From contig NZ_VYTY01000004.1 in the NCBI RefSeq assembly GCF_009821115.1, positions 214,240 to 278,239 on the forward strand: a stretch of 64,000 nt of DNA, in the 5' to 3' direction. The position numbers and the translations under genes were made by a program. This document shows positions 36,951 to 46,361 of this stretch, one piece after another. This stretch comes from Nitrincola alkalisediminis (GTDB lineage Bacteria; Pseudomonadota; Gammaproteobacteria; Pseudomonadales; Balneatricaceae). The notes under the pieces were generated by a model, which was given only the letters and a program-made list of their open reading frames with translations, was not told where the DNA came from and ran no database searches. Position 1 is the first letter of the stretch. Each line of letters starts with the position of its first letter.

Positions 36951-38345
36951 ATGAACTATATTTCGACGCGTGGTCAGGCACCTGTCCTTAATTTTGCTGA
37001 CGTACTTCTGGCCGGATTGGCCGATGATGGCGGCCTTTATGTACCTGAGACGCTTCCGACTTTCAGTCAAGACGAAATTGCGTCTTGGGCAGGGCTGCCG
37101 TATAACGAGTTAGCCTTTAATGTAATCAAACCCTTTGTGGATGACTGCATTAAAGCATCTGATTTGAAAACCATGATTGATGAAACCTATGCCGGGTTTA
37201 ATCACATAGGTGTAGCCCCGATGGTTCAGCTCGGTGGCAACGAGTGGATTCTAGAGCTGTTCCATGGTCCAACGTTGGCGTTTAAAGATTTTGCACTGCA
37301 GTTGCTAGGACGCTTAATGGATCATGTGTTGTCTGAGCGTGGTGAGCGCTTAGTGATCATGGGAGCGACTTCAGGAGACACTGGATCGGCGGCTATTGAA
37401 GGGTGCCGACACAGCAAGCACCTTGATATTTTCATTATGCACCCGTACAACCGAGTGTCTGAGGTTCAGCGTCGCCAAATGACGACCTTATTAAACGACA
37501 ATGTGTTTAACATTGCGTTAGAAGGCAATTTTGATGACTGCCAGGAAATGGTCAAAGACAGCTTTGCTGATCAGTCTTTCCTTCAAGGCCTTAAGTTAGG
37601 AGCCGTCAACTCGATTAATTGGGCACGGATTATGGCTCAGATCGTGTACTACTTCTCATCTGCTTTAGCCGTAGGTGGTCCGCACCGTGAAGTGTCCTTC
37701 TCTGTCCCGACAGGGAACTTCGGGGACATTTTTGCAGGTTACCTGGCTAAACAAATGGGGTTGCCAATTAAGCAGTTGGTGGTGGCTACCAACCGTAATG
37801 ATATCTTGCATCGCGTGATTTCGGGCAATGATATGTCGAAAGGAACGCTTGAGCATACACTGTCGCCATCAATGGACATCATGGTGTCCTCAAACTTTGA
37901 GCGTTTGCTATTTGATGTATATGGACGTGATGGTGCCGCAATTGCAGATCTGATGAAGCGTTTCAAAACAGAGTCCGTGAGTCTGGAGTCTGGACGTTGG
38001 GAAGCGGTGCGTGAGTTATTTGACAGCTATGCAGTCGATGATGCTACGACCTGCGATGTGATCAAACAGGTGTACCAAGAGACAGGGTATTTGTTAGACC
38101 CACACACCGCGATTGGCTTAAAAGCCGCGCGTGAGTGTTGGAAAGACAAAACCATTCCTATGATCACGCTGGCAACGGCACATCCGGTGAAGTTCCCTGA
38201 ACCCATCGTGAAAGCAGGTTTAGAGTCGCCAGCACTGCCCGCGCATTTGGCAGATTTGTACGAGCGTGAAGAGCGCTTTACGGTTCTACCAAAAGATTTA
38301 GCAAGCGTGCAGGCATTCGTCGCGTCCAACGTTCATCGCGACTGA
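36951..38345 (+). CDS. thrC: Threonine synthase
   Basis: A 464-residue PLP enzyme converting O-phosphohomoserine to threonine. MNYISTRGQAPVLNFADVLL is the N-terminal signature of the long ThrC type, FHGPTLAFKDFALQLL holds the PLP lysine, and GATSGDTGSAAIEG and SVPTGNFGDIFAGYLAK are phosphate-binding loops. It lies 10 bp after hom in one operon. Confidence 0.98.
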   Translation: MNYISTRGQAPVLNFADVLLAGLADDGGLYVPETLPTFSQDEIASWAGLPYNELAFNVIKPFVDDCIKASDLKTMIDETYAGFNHIGVAPMVQLGGNEWILELFHGPTLAFKDFALQLLGRLMDHVLSERGERLVIMGATSGDTGSAAIEGCRHSKHLDIFIMHPYNRVSEVQRRQMTTLLNDNVFNIALEGNFDDCQEMVKDSFADQSFLQGLKLGAVNSINWARIMAQIVYYFSSALAVGGPHREVSFSVPTGNFGDIFAGYLAKQMGLPIKQLVVATNRNDILHRVISGNDMSKGTLEHTLSPSMDIMVSSNFERLLFDVYGRDGAAIADLMKRFKTESVSLESGRWEAVRELFDSYAVDDATTCDVIKQVYQETGYLLDPHTAIGLKAARECWKDKTIPMITLATAHPVKFPEPIVKAGLESPALPAHLADLYEREERFTVLPKDLASVQAFVASNVHRD

Positions 38346-38353
38346 TGTTAGAG

Positions 38354-38383
38354 AGAGCACTGATGAGAATCAGTGCTCTTTTT
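38354..38383 (+). terminator. Intrinsic terminator after thrC
   Basis: An 11-bp perfect stem AGAGCACTGAT / ATCAGTGCTCT with loop GAGA is followed by TTTT. It separates hom-thrC from recJ. Confidence 0.92.
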
Positions 38384-38424
38384 CAGCGTTTAAGCCGTTT
38401 TACCCCTCCCATTAGTGATTTGAA

Positions 38425-40155
38425 ATGACCCAAGCGATTATCCAACGTCGACCTGTGCCGACGGTTTCCTCTACGCCTTTCTCTCATTTACACCCAGTAC
38501 TGGCACGCGTTTACGCGGCACGTGGTGTTGAATCCTTAGCGGATATAGGACGTCACTTAAATGAACTGCTACCGGACCACCTCATGAAAGGCATGGGGGC
38601 CGCAGTCGATCGCTTAGTGCTGGCGTTAGAAAGACAAGAGCGTATTTTGATTTTGGGTGACTTTGACTGTGATGGGGCCACCAGTACAACGCTGGCCGTA
38701 TTGGCGTTGCGTATGATGGGGGCTGCACAGGTTGATTACCTTGTACCCAATCGTTTTGAGTTTGGTTATGGCTTAAGCCCTGAAATTGTCGAAGTTGCCC
38801 GTCAAAAGAAGCCAGACGTAATCGTAACGGTTGATAACGGTATTTCCAGTATCGAAGGGGTTAAAAAAGCGCAGGACTTCGGCATAGATGTCATTGTTAC
38901 CGACCATCATTTACCGGGACAGGTATTACCGGATGCCGTTGCCATCGTAAACCCTAATCAACCGGGATGTGATTTTATAGCGAAATCAACCTGTGGTGTC
39001 GGGGTGATCTTTTACGTGATGATCGCTTTAAGGCGCGCGTTGCAGTCGAAAGGCTATTTCTCAGGTCACCAGTCTGCACCAAATTTGGCAAACCTGCTTG
39101 ATCTTGTGGCCTTGGGAACGGTTGCCGATGTTGTTGCGCTTGAGCATAACAATCGCACGCTCGTGCATCAGGGGCTCTTGCGTATTCGTGCAGGGCAAGC
39201 CCGCCCTGGGATTTTGGCATTACTAGAGGTTGCCGGGCGTCAGCGTGAACATCTCATGGCTGCTGACTTAGGCTTTGCCATTGCGCCCCGTTTGAATGCG
39301 GCAGGGCGCTTGGAAGATATGTCGATTGGGATCGAATGCTTACTCACCGATAATCCCGATCATGCGCGAGAGTTAGCGCAAACGCTCAATCACCTGAACG
39401 TCGAACGTCGCGGTATAGAACAGAGCATGCAAAAACAAGCCATTGAGATCCTGGATCAATTGTCGTTAGACGATCCCTCTATGCCTTGGGGAGTGTGTTT
39501 ATTTGAAGCCAGTTGGCACCAAGGGGTGATTGGTATTTTGGCTTCACGTATCAAGGATCGTTTGCATCGTCCTGTGATTGCGTTTGCCCTCGGTGATGAA
39601 GGCGAAATCAAAGGCTCTGCTCGCTCTATCCCAGGTTTTCATATACGTGACGGTTTGGATGCAATCGCTGCCCGGCATCCCGGCTTGTTGAAAAAGTTTG
39701 GGGGGCACGCAGCTGCCGCCGGTTTATCCATCTCCATTAAAGACCTAGCGATCTTTAAAGATGCATTTAATGCCGAGGTGAAAAAAGCTTTAACCGAAGC
39801 CGACCTGCAAAGAGTGTTGATGACCGATGGTGAGCTGCAACATGACGACTTTACGCTCGAACTGTCCGATGCTTTGCAACAAGCAGGCCCTTGGGGGCAT
39901 CAGTTTCCCGAACCTGTTTTTGATGGGTATTTTAAAATACTGCAACAGCGAATTGTTGGACAAAAGCATCTGAAGTTGGTCGTTATGCCAGTCGGGGGGC
40001 AGCAAGCCATTGATGCAATTGCCTTTGGTGTCGACACTCAGCAATGGCCCAATGATGCAGTGCAATCAATACGCATGGTCTATCGTTTGGCGCGTAATGA
40101 GTTTCGGGGGCAGGTGAGTTTGCAGTTAATGGTGGACTACCTTGAAGCCTCCTGA
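38425..40155 (+). CDS. recJ: Single-stranded-DNA exonuclease RecJ
   Basis: A 576-residue 5'-3' ssDNA exonuclease of recombination and mismatch repair. The DHH domain has ILGDFDCDGATST and VTDHHLPG (metal ligands), and the DHHA1 region has KKFGGHAAAAGLSI. The start at 38425 gives MTQAIIQRRPVP. It is directly after the thrC terminator, in Pseudomonas-like order. Confidence 0.97.
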   Translation: MTQAIIQRRPVPTVSSTPFSHLHPVLARVYAARGVESLADIGRHLNELLPDHLMKGMGAAVDRLVLALERQERILILGDFDCDGATSTTLAVLALRMMGAAQVDYLVPNRFEFGYGLSPEIVEVARQKKPDVIVTVDNGISSIEGVKKAQDFGIDVIVTDHHLPGQVLPDAVAIVNPNQPGCDFIAKSTCGVGVIFYVMIALRRALQSKGYFSGHQSAPNLANLLDLVALGTVADVVALEHNNRTLVHQGLLRIRAGQARPGILALLEVAGRQREHLMAADLGFAIAPRLNAAGRLEDMSIGIECLLTDNPDHARELAQTLNHLNVERRGIEQSMQKQAIEILDQLSLDDPSMPWGVCLFEASWHQGVIGILASRIKDRLHRPVIAFALGDEGEIKGSARSIPGFHIRDGLDAIAARHPGLLKKFGGHAAAAGLSISIKDLAIFKDAFNAEVKKALTEADLQRVLMTDGELQHDDFTLELSDALQQAGPWGHQFPEPVFDGYFKILQQRIVGQKHLKLVVMPVGGQQAIDAIAFGVDTQQWPNDAVQSIRMVYRLARNEFRGQVSLQLMVDYLEAS

Positions 40156-40310
40156 GGCTCAATGTATCTTTACCATAGAAATGTTAAAGAGATTTTACTT
40201 CCTTCGATAGGTAAAATAAATCGTTATACTAAGATATATTAATTTCCCATGTGCGTGATATTTTCCTATTATGGTCTCGTTGAATAACGACAACCTTTTA
40301 GGAGAACACA

Positions 40311-40874
40311 ATGTCACTGATTAACACTGAAGTTAAACCCTTTAATGCAACGGCTTACCACAATGGCGAGTTCGTTCCAGTATCTGATGCCGATTTGAAA
40401 GGAAAATGGTCAGTCGTTTTCTTCTATCCTGCAGACTTCACATTTGTTTGCCCAACTGAGCTGGGTGACTTGGCTGATTTCTATCCTAAGCTGCAGGAAA
40501 TGGGCGTAGAAGTCTATTCAGTATCAACTGATACTCACTTCACTCACAAAGCTTGGCACGATGCATCTGACACCATCAAGAAAATCAACTTCCCAATGGT
40601 TGCAGATCCAACAGGCGTCATTTCTCGCAACTTCGACGTTATGATCGAAGAAGAAGGTTTGGCTTTGCGTGGTACATTTGTTATCAACCCAGAAGGCCAA
40701 ATCAAAGTTGCTGAGATTCACGATCTAGGCATTGGCCGTTCAGCAAAAGAGCTGGTTCGTAAAATCCAAGCGGCTCAGTACGTTGCATCTCACGACGGTG
40801 AAGTATGCCCAGCTGCATGGCAGCCAGGTGAAGAAACACTGGCTCCTTCTTTGGATCTGGTTGGCAAGATCTAA
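40311..40874 (+). CDS. ahpC: Alkyl hydroperoxide reductase subunit C (peroxiredoxin)
   Basis: A 187-residue 2-Cys peroxiredoxin. The peroxidatic cysteine is in [14 protein letters not shown] (about residue 47) and the resolving cysteine in GEVCPAAW (about 166). It reduces H2O2 and organic peroxides with electrons from AhpF, encoded 97 bp downstream. A TTTAGGAGA ribosome site precedes the ATG. Upstream sequence has only a weak OxyR-like pattern. Confidence 0.98.
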   Translation: MSLINTEVKPFNATAYHNGEFVPVSDADLKGKWSVVFFYPADFTFVCPTELGDLADFYPKLQEMGVEVYSVSTDTHFTHKAWHDASDTIKKINFPMVADPTGVISRNFDVMIEEEGLALRGTFVINPEGQIKVAEIHDLGIGRSAKELVRKIQAAQYVASHDGEVCPAAWQPGEETLAPSLDLVGKI

Positions 40875-40971
40875 TACGGTTTAACAACTGTGTCATTTCC
40901 GGCCCCAGATCTTGGGGTCGGTCTTAATTTCCTATATTTTCTAGATAACCTTATCGTTAAAGGGCGGTCTC

Positions 40972-42540
40972 ATGCTGGACGCGAATCTTAAGAAGCAACT
41001 GGACACCTATCTGCAGAATATCGTCAATCCGATTGAGATACTTGTGTCCACTGACGATAGTGCAAAATCAAAAGAACTCTTATCCCTCTGCGAGGAAATT
41101 GCTGAGCTGAATAGTAAAATCAGCCTTCAAGTCCTTACCGATGGCAGAGAACGTGCGCCAAGTATGGCGATTGCTGCACAAGGACAAGCACCAAGAGTGC
41201 GCTTTGCAGGTATTCCGATGGGTCACGAGTTTACCTCGTTAGTCCTGGCTTTATTGCAAGCAGGCGGCTATCCATCAAAAGCCGATCCAGAATTGATCGA
41301 GCAAGTAAAACAATTGCAGGGAGAGTTTCATTTTGAAACCTATATCTCACTGTCATGCCAAAACTGTCCTGATGTAGTTCAGGCTCTGAATTTAATGGCG
41401 ATTTTGAATCCGAATGTGACCAGCGTCATGATCGACGGTGCGCTCTTCCAAGAAGAAGTTGCAGAAAGAGAGATCATGGCCGTGCCAACCGTGCTGCTCA
41501 ATGGCAAGCCCTTTGGTCAAGGTCGTATGACGTTGAAAGAAATCGTTGCAAAAGTTGACTCAGGTGCAGCAAAGCGTGAAGCTGCAGCCCTGAATGAAAA
41601 AGACCCATACGATGTGTTAATTGTGGGTGGCGGGCCTGCAGGTGCGGCAGCGGCTATTTATGCTGCACGTAAAGGGATCCGCACGGGTATTGTTGCTGAA
41701 CGCTTTGGCGGTCAGGTAATGGATACCGTGGGCATCGAAAACTTTATTTCGGTTAACTACACCGAAGGGCCAAAGCTGGTTGCCAGTCTTGAACAGCATG
41801 TTAAAGAGTACGATGTGGATGTCATGGACAACCAACGTGCTAAGAAACTGCGCAAAGATGGCCTGATTGAAATTGATCTTGAAAGTGGTGCAACGCTGAA
41901 GAGTAAGTCTGTCATTTTAGCCACAGGTGCACGCTGGAGAGAAATGAATGTTCCCGGTGAGCAAGAGTACCGTGGAAAAGGTGTCGCCTATTGCCCACAT
42001 TGCGATGGCCCGTTATTTAAAGGTAAGCGTGTAGCCGTAATTGGTGGCGGTAACTCAGGCATCGAAGCGGCCATTGATCTTGCCGGGATCGTTGCGCACG
42101 TAACGGTGTTGGAGTTTAGCGACACGCTCAGAGCCGATGCCGTTCTGCAGAAAAAAGCTGCATCCATGAGCAACATTACCATCATAAAAATGGCTCAAAC
42201 CACTGAGGTTCGAGGCGATGGTAAAAAAGTGATTGGTTTGACCTATAAAGACCGCGAGCGTAATGAAATATACCATCTGGACCTAGAGGGGATCTTCGTA
42301 CAAATCGGACTCATCCCAAATACCGATTGGTTGAAAGGGGATCTTGAGCTGACGCGTTTTGGTGAAATTGAAGTCAACTCGCACGGCGAAACACATATCC
42401 CAGGTGTGTTTGCAGCAGGGGATGTGACCAACGTTCCGTACAAACAAATTATTATTGCGATGGGTAATGGCGCAGGCGCTGCATTGGGTGCCTTCGATTA
42501 TCTGATCCGCTCTTCTGTCGAAGACGAAGCGGCCGCCTAA
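40972..42540 (+). CDS. ahpF: Alkyl hydroperoxide reductase subunit F
   Basis: A 522-residue flavoprotein disulfide reductase for AhpC. The N-terminal double-thioredoxin domain has the redox pair CQNC ([12 protein letters not shown]), the FAD domain has [22 protein letters not shown], and the thioredoxin-reductase active site is AYCPHCDGP. The C-terminal FAD motif [15 protein letters not shown] is intact. Length equals E. coli AhpF. Confidence 0.98.
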   Translation: MLDANLKKQLDTYLQNIVNPIEILVSTDDSAKSKELLSLCEEIAELNSKISLQVLTDGRERAPSMAIAAQGQAPRVRFAGIPMGHEFTSLVLALLQAGGYPSKADPELIEQVKQLQGEFHFETYISLSCQNCPDVVQALNLMAILNPNVTSVMIDGALFQEEVAEREIMAVPTVLLNGKPFGQGRMTLKEIVAKVDSGAAKREAAALNEKDPYDVLIVGGGPAGAAAAIYAARKGIRTGIVAERFGGQVMDTVGIENFISVNYTEGPKLVASLEQHVKEYDVDVMDNQRAKKLRKDGLIEIDLESGATLKSKSVILATGARWREMNVPGEQEYRGKGVAYCPHCDGPLFKGKRVAVIGGGNSGIEAAIDLAGIVAHVTVLEFSDTLRADAVLQKKAASMSNITIIKMAQTTEVRGDGKKVIGLTYKDRERNEIYHLDLEGIFVQIGLIPNTDWLKGDLELTRFGEIEVNSHGETHIPGVFAAGDVTNVPYKQIIIAMGNGAGAALGAFDYLIRSSVEDEAAA

Positions 42541-42556
42541 TCCCGATGTTCTCCTC

Positions 42557-42592
42557 AAAGCCCAATGGCAGAGATGCTGTTGGGCTTTTTTT
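42557..42592 (+). terminator. Intrinsic terminator after ahpF
   Basis: AAAGCCCAA pairs with TTGGGCTTT across a 14-nt loop, followed by a run of T. It closes the ahpCF unit. Confidence 0.88.
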
Positions 42593-42617
42593 ATATCCCA
42601 TGTTTTAGAGAACAGGC

Positions 42618-42657
42618 TTGACATAGATCGAATCAGTATTGATAATAATTATCAATA
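42618..42657 (+). promoter_or_regulatory. Sigma-70 promoter overlapped by a Fur box
   Basis: TTGACA (42618-42623), a 17-bp spacer, and GATAAT (42641-42646) form a near-consensus promoter. A 21-bp perfect palindrome around one central base, tattgataataattatcaa plus TA (42637-42657), covers the -10 element and matches the Fur box pattern (GATAATNATTATC). Binding of Fe-Fur here would block the promoter of the 29-codon ORF, the FagA-like gene and fumC. Confidence 0.88.
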
Positions 42658-42746
42658 ACATTTGGTATTCGTTGCGTTTGTAGCCACTTCTTGTTTCAGC
42701 AGCTAATCGGCGCATTTTTATCCTAACCTATAATGAAGAGAAACCT

Positions 42747-42836
42747 ATGAGTAATTATTGGTTCGAGTTTGTTTGTGTTGGTGTGGGGGCGCTCTGCACC
42801 ACAATGCTAATCCTGCCGTCATCAGTCATGCACTAG
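42747..42836 (+). CDS. Candidate 29-residue hydrophobic peptide in the Fur-controlled leader
   Basis: ATG 42747 to TAG 42836 encodes a 29-residue peptide beginning MSNYWFEFVCVGVGAL, with one hydrophobic segment and two cysteines. A GAAGAG-type ribosome site precedes it at about 8 nt. It is the first ORF after the Fur-covered promoter, 90 bp downstream, and lies 41 bp before the FagA-like gene. No family is recognised; it may be a small iron-starvation membrane peptide, a leader peptide, or chance. A TATAAT at 42729-42734 just upstream could be a second promoter, but no -35 fits it. Confidence 0.45.
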   Translation: MSNYWFEFVCVGVGALCTTMLILPSSVMH

Positions 42837-42877
42837 TTGACCTTACGCCGTATTATCACTTCAAAATGAGATGAGTT

Positions 42878-43258
42878 ATGTCCAGTTACACGCATACAGT
42901 TTCTTTAGAACAGTTACGGACCATGATCAGGCAAGCGCAGTGTCCAGATGATCCGCTGCTGATTTACCGCTGGTTTTCTTTAGAAAATGAAGCATTACCC
43001 GATCATCACAAAGAAAAGTTTGCCCACTATGAACAGCAATTTCGTTTATTGCTAGAAACCCTTGCCGATGAGGTGTTGCCTGCTCAGTGGCGTATCTTTT
43101 GTTTGGAAAATATCAATAGACCCCTGTTGGCGATGAAGCGTTTGCCACGATTTAAAGGGAGCTATCGCACCCTTAATCGCTTGCAATATGAATTGCACAT
43201 TACGTTTGAGTACATCAGAGCAGGCTTGTATTTCAATGCACATATTGGGGAGGATTGA
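42878..43258 (+). CDS. FagA-like protein (Fur-associated gene, upstream of fumC)
   Basis: A 126-residue, mostly helical soluble protein with no membrane segment or clear motif (WFSLENEALPDHHKEKFAHY; RLPRFKGSYRTLNRLQYELH). In Pseudomonas aeruginosa a small Fur-associated gene (fagA) precedes an iron-repressed fumC and sodA. Size, position 3 bp before fumC and the Fur-box promoter suggest the same gene, but the identification is by synteny and not by residue-level comparison. The function of FagA is unknown. Confidence 0.65.
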   Translation: MSSYTHTVSLEQLRTMIRQAQCPDDPLLIYRWFSLENEALPDHHKEKFAHYEQQFRLLLETLADEVLPAQWRIFCLENINRPLLAMKRLPRFKGSYRTLNRLQYELHITFEYIRAGLYFNAHIGED

Positions 43259-43260
43259 AC

Positions 43261-44643
43261 ATGACGCATCGTATTGAAAAAGACAGTATGGGAACCGTTA
43301 GTGTCCCTGAGCAGGCTTTGTACGGCGCTCAGACGCAGCGTGCAATTAACAACTTTGCGATTAGCGGTCAGCCTATGCCTACTGCATTTATTCGTGCGTT
43401 ATTAATGACAAAGCGAGCAGCGGCCGTCGCCAATAAACGTCTGAAACTCCTATCCGAACCTATAGCCGATGCAATCGTGCAAGCCGTCGATGACCTAATG
43501 GACGATGCGCAATTGATGGCGCACTTCCCAGTGGATATCTACCAAACGGGTTCTGGGACAAGCAGTAATATGAATGCAAATGAGGTATTGGCCACTTTAG
43601 CCAGCCGTATTTTAAAAGATGACGTTAGCCCCAATGACCATGTTAATTTTGGACAAAGCAGTAATGACTGTATTCCAACCGCGATACATATCAGTGCCGC
43701 TGTCATGGTTGAAGATGCGTTGCTCCCGGCCTTGAGTCATTTATCTGAAGCTATTATGCGTAAAGCGGCATCGGTGGATCACTGTGTTAAAACAGGACGA
43801 ACACATCTGATGGACGCCATGCCAATCCGTTTGAGCCAATCTTTGAGTGCTTGGTCTGCACAAATTCTTCAGAATATTAAGCATATACAATCGTTGCAGG
43901 TGAGCTTGCAGCATCTACCGCAAGGAGGGACCGCAGTTGGAACAGGGGTTAATGCACACCCGGACTTTGCCTCGGAGTTTTGTGCATCTTTAAGTGATCA
44001 AACCGGGATCACCTTTTTACCAGCAGACAATGTCTTTGCACTGATGAGTGCCCAAGACACGGCGGTGAGCCTGTCCGGACAGTTAAAAACGACCGCTGTG
44101 TCAATTATGAAAATTGCAAATGATTTACGTTGGATGAATTCAGGTCCCTTGTCGGGATTGGCCGAAATTGAACTGGAAGCTTTACAGCCAGGGTCTTCAA
44201 TCATGCCTGGAAAGGTAAATCCGGTGATTCCAGAGGCGGCCACGATGGTGGCGGCACAGGTGATAGGTCATGATGCCAGTATTACGTTGGCGGGTCAGTC
44301 GGGCAATTTTGAATTGAATGTGATGCTGCCGTTAGTAGCCAGTAATCTATTGCAATCCATTGAGCTTTTGACAAATATTGCCTATGCCCTAGCCGACAAA
44401 GCGATTGCCACTTTTAAAGTCAACGAGGCAAATATCGTTGCGTCGTTATCGCGTAATCCCATTTTAGTCACTGCCTTGAATCCCGTCATCGGTTATCTGA
44501 AGGCGGCTGAAATAGCCAAGCGTGCGTACCAAGAACAGCGGCCTGTCTTAGAGGTTGCCCTTGAAATGACAGACTTGTCGGAGTCTGAACTGATGAGCCT
44601 GCTTGATCCAATTAAATTAACTAGTAATCGATTGAGTCCATAG
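43261..44643 (+). CDS. fumC: Class II fumarate hydratase FumC
   Basis: A 460-residue fumarase of the iron-free class. It has YGAQTQRAINNF, GSGTSSNMNANEV, VNFGQSSNDCIPTAIH, GRTHLMDAMPIRLSQ, and the signature GSSIMPGKVNPVIPEAA. The start ATG 43261 follows GGGGAGGA and the previous stop by 2 bp; a TTG six bp earlier is rejected. Under iron limitation an iron-free fumarase can replace the iron-sulfur class I enzyme, which fits the Fur-type promoter upstream. sodA, which follows fumC in Pseudomonas, is absent here. Confidence 0.96.
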   Translation: MTHRIEKDSMGTVSVPEQALYGAQTQRAINNFAISGQPMPTAFIRALLMTKRAAAVANKRLKLLSEPIADAIVQAVDDLMDDAQLMAHFPVDIYQTGSGTSSNMNANEVLATLASRILKDDVSPNDHVNFGQSSNDCIPTAIHISAAVMVEDALLPALSHLSEAIMRKAASVDHCVKTGRTHLMDAMPIRLSQSLSAWSAQILQNIKHIQSLQVSLQHLPQGGTAVGTGVNAHPDFASEFCASLSDQTGITFLPADNVFALMSAQDTAVSLSGQLKTTAVSIMKIANDLRWMNSGPLSGLAEIELEALQPGSSIMPGKVNPVIPEAATMVAAQVIGHDASITLAGQSGNFELNVMLPLVASNLLQSIELLTNIAYALADKAIATFKVNEANIVASLSRNPILVTALNPVIGYLKAAEIAKRAYQEQRPVLEVALEMTDLSESELMSLLDPIKLTSNRLSP

Positions 44644-44733
44644 GGGCTATTCGCCAGAGAGGCTAACGTTGCTTTGGGCAGTCTGGTAAAATGAGTACTT
44701 CATTAAGGTTCGAAATAAAAGGTTGTAGAACAA

Positions 44734-45102
44734 ATGTTGGTATCGATGCTTAGAAAAGGTTTGGGAAATGTGATCGTCTTTTTAGATTGGATTTCGCGCC
44801 CCGCTAAAATGAAACGTACGCCAGAAGAGCAGGCGAAAGTAGATGCAGACGCTCAGCAACTGTCCTTGTATCAATTCCATGCTTGCCCATTTTGTGTCAA
44901 AACACGACGCACGCTTCATCGACTCAACGTATCCATTGCGTTAAAAGATGCTAAGGGAAATCCAGAGTATCGCCGTGAGCTAGAGCAAGAGGGTGGAAAA
45001 ATCCAAGTGCCTTGTCTAAAGATTGAGGACAACGGCAAGACAACTTGGATGTATGAATCAAAGCAAATACATCAATACTTATCAGAGCGATTCGGCGCCT
45101 GA
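44734..45102 (+). CDS. Glutaredoxin-like protein (GST N-terminal fold)
   Basis: A 122-residue protein with an N-terminal hydrophobic/amphipathic helix (about 1-20) and a glutaredoxin fold: LYQFHACPFCVKTRRTLHRL holds the CPFC redox motif, and KIQVPCLKIEDNGKTTWMYES the cis-proline and glutathione-binding loop. It resembles small membrane-associated glutaredoxin-like proteins. Its 3' end overlaps the convergent gene at 45082 by 21 bp. Confidence 0.88.
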   Translation: MLVSMLRKGLGNVIVFLDWISRPAKMKRTPEEQAKVDADAQQLSLYQFHACPFCVKTRRTLHRLNVSIALKDAKGNPEYRRELEQEGGKIQVPCLKIEDNGKTTWMYESKQIHQYLSERFGA

Positions 45103-45459
45103 AGGCACAGCGCTGGGTAAGCTTGAAATAGAACCTTCATTGCCGACTAAGCTCTCTTGAAAACGATTGGCCTGCTCGTATAAAGACTCTAGCTGAACAA
45201 GATTGTTTTGCTCAGTATCGATCAGGCCTTGTTTTTTCGCTTCTAATTCAGCCATTTGCGCTTTTAACGCAGTTATGTCGGCAACAGATGCCGCAACTTG
45301 CTCCTGAATAAGTGCTTTTTCTGCGGCGCCTTCCTGCTTTTGTTGATACGTCAAATAGTAATCCGATACAGCATAAGCAATACCTAAGCTCGCGATGAGT
45401 AAGCCTGCTAGAGGGAAGATTAGTCGACGTTTAGGTGAAGAAGATAGATGGTCCGTCAT
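45082..45459 (-). CDS. Hypothetical membrane-anchored coiled-coil protein
   Basis: A 125-residue protein with a short cytoplasmic N-terminus (MTDHLSSSPKRR), one membrane helix (about 13-32), and a predicted coiled coil rich in Glu, Gln, Ala and Leu (about 38-105; ITALKAQMAELEAKKQGL), ending in a Ser-rich tail. No family is recognised. The ATG at 45459 is chosen because it gives a sensible N-in anchor; the longer frame adds 27 unlikely residues. Confidence 0.7.
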   Translation of the reverse strand: MTDHLSSSPKRRLIFPLAGLLIASLGIAYAVSDYYLTYQQKQEGAAEKALIQEQVAASVADITALKAQMAELEAKKQGLIDTEQNNLVQLESLYEQANRFQESLVGNEGSISSLPSAVPSGAESL

Positions 45460-45604
45460 AATAGTATCCGCATGTGCTATGGAGTTGGGTGGATGGTCGT
45501 TTAACCGCCTTATTTTAAGTAAAATGACCATAAATATCACCTATTCAAACCCTATTATCTGAAATTATTCCATCGCATGAAGACGGCGATGATTGATCGT
45601 GACG

Positions 45605-46219
45605 TTAGCTTTTCGTCGCCAAGTAGACCCCGGCCAAAATCATCAGAGAGCCTGCGCTTTGATTCAATGTACGCATGGCTTTGTGGGATCTAAAGGCTTT
45701 GCGAGCCGTTGAGACACCCGCTGAAATCAATAAAAGGCCCAGCATGAGAGCTGTTAGTGTCAGCACGGCAATCAAGACAATATCCGACTGAGTCATTTGG
45801 GTTAAATCAATAAACGTAGGTAAGAATGCAATATAAAACAAAATAACCTTAGGATTGGACGACGAAATCAAAAAGCCTTGAACAAAGCCTTTGACTGACC
45901 CAAGCGTAGTATCCTTAGGAATGTCCGCTAGATGAGTGGGCGCTGTCCACATTTTCCACCCTAGGTAGATCAGGTATATCGCCCCTACAATACGAATCAC
46001 AGTAAACACCTCACTCCAGTGTTCGGCCAGGGTCGCTAATCCATAACATGCAAGCGTTAGATAAATGAGATCGCCCAGTGTCATTCCCGCCGCAAGGGGG
46101 ATGCAGGCACTGAAACCAGAGCTCATCCCTCTTGAAATCAATGCAAAAATACCCGGACCGGGTGTGATGGCAAAGATAAAAATGGCGATAAAATAGGTAA
46201 TTGCGCTCTCAATAGACAT
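45605..46219 (-). CDS. LysE/RhtB family amino-acid exporter
   Basis: A 204-residue inner-membrane protein with about six helices. FAITPGPGIFALISRGMSSGF near the N-terminus is the LysE/RhtB signature, and GAIYLIYLGWKMW and FLISSSNPKVILFY are further family segments. Members export amino acids or homoserine lactones; the substrate is unknown here. Confidence 0.92.
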   Translation of the reverse strand: MSIESAITYFIAIFIFAITPGPGIFALISRGMSSGFSACIPLAAGMTLGDLIYLTLACYGLATLAEHWSEVFTVIRIVGAIYLIYLGWKMWTAPTHLADIPKDTTLGSVKGFVQGFLISSSNPKVILFYIAFLPTFIDLTQMTQSDIVLIAVLTLTALMLGLLLISAGVSTARKAFRSHKAMRTLNQSAGSLMILAGVYLATKS

Positions 46220-46361
46220 CGGGTGTTATCTCTTGATAATGGGTAGATTTACGTTTGACTCAAGTCTGGAATTGTACATTAGAAAATCGCTTTTAACTGC
46301 TTTATAGCGCCGTTTCTTATACACTTACACAAATAAAAAATGATAGGTATTACTCACGTCT

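Noticed and set aside
40190..40245. OxyR-like spacing of ATAG/AAGATAT elements upstream of ahpC
   Set aside because: Only one ATAG fits; the other quarter-sites do not match at the required 7-bp spacing, so it is not listed as an operator.
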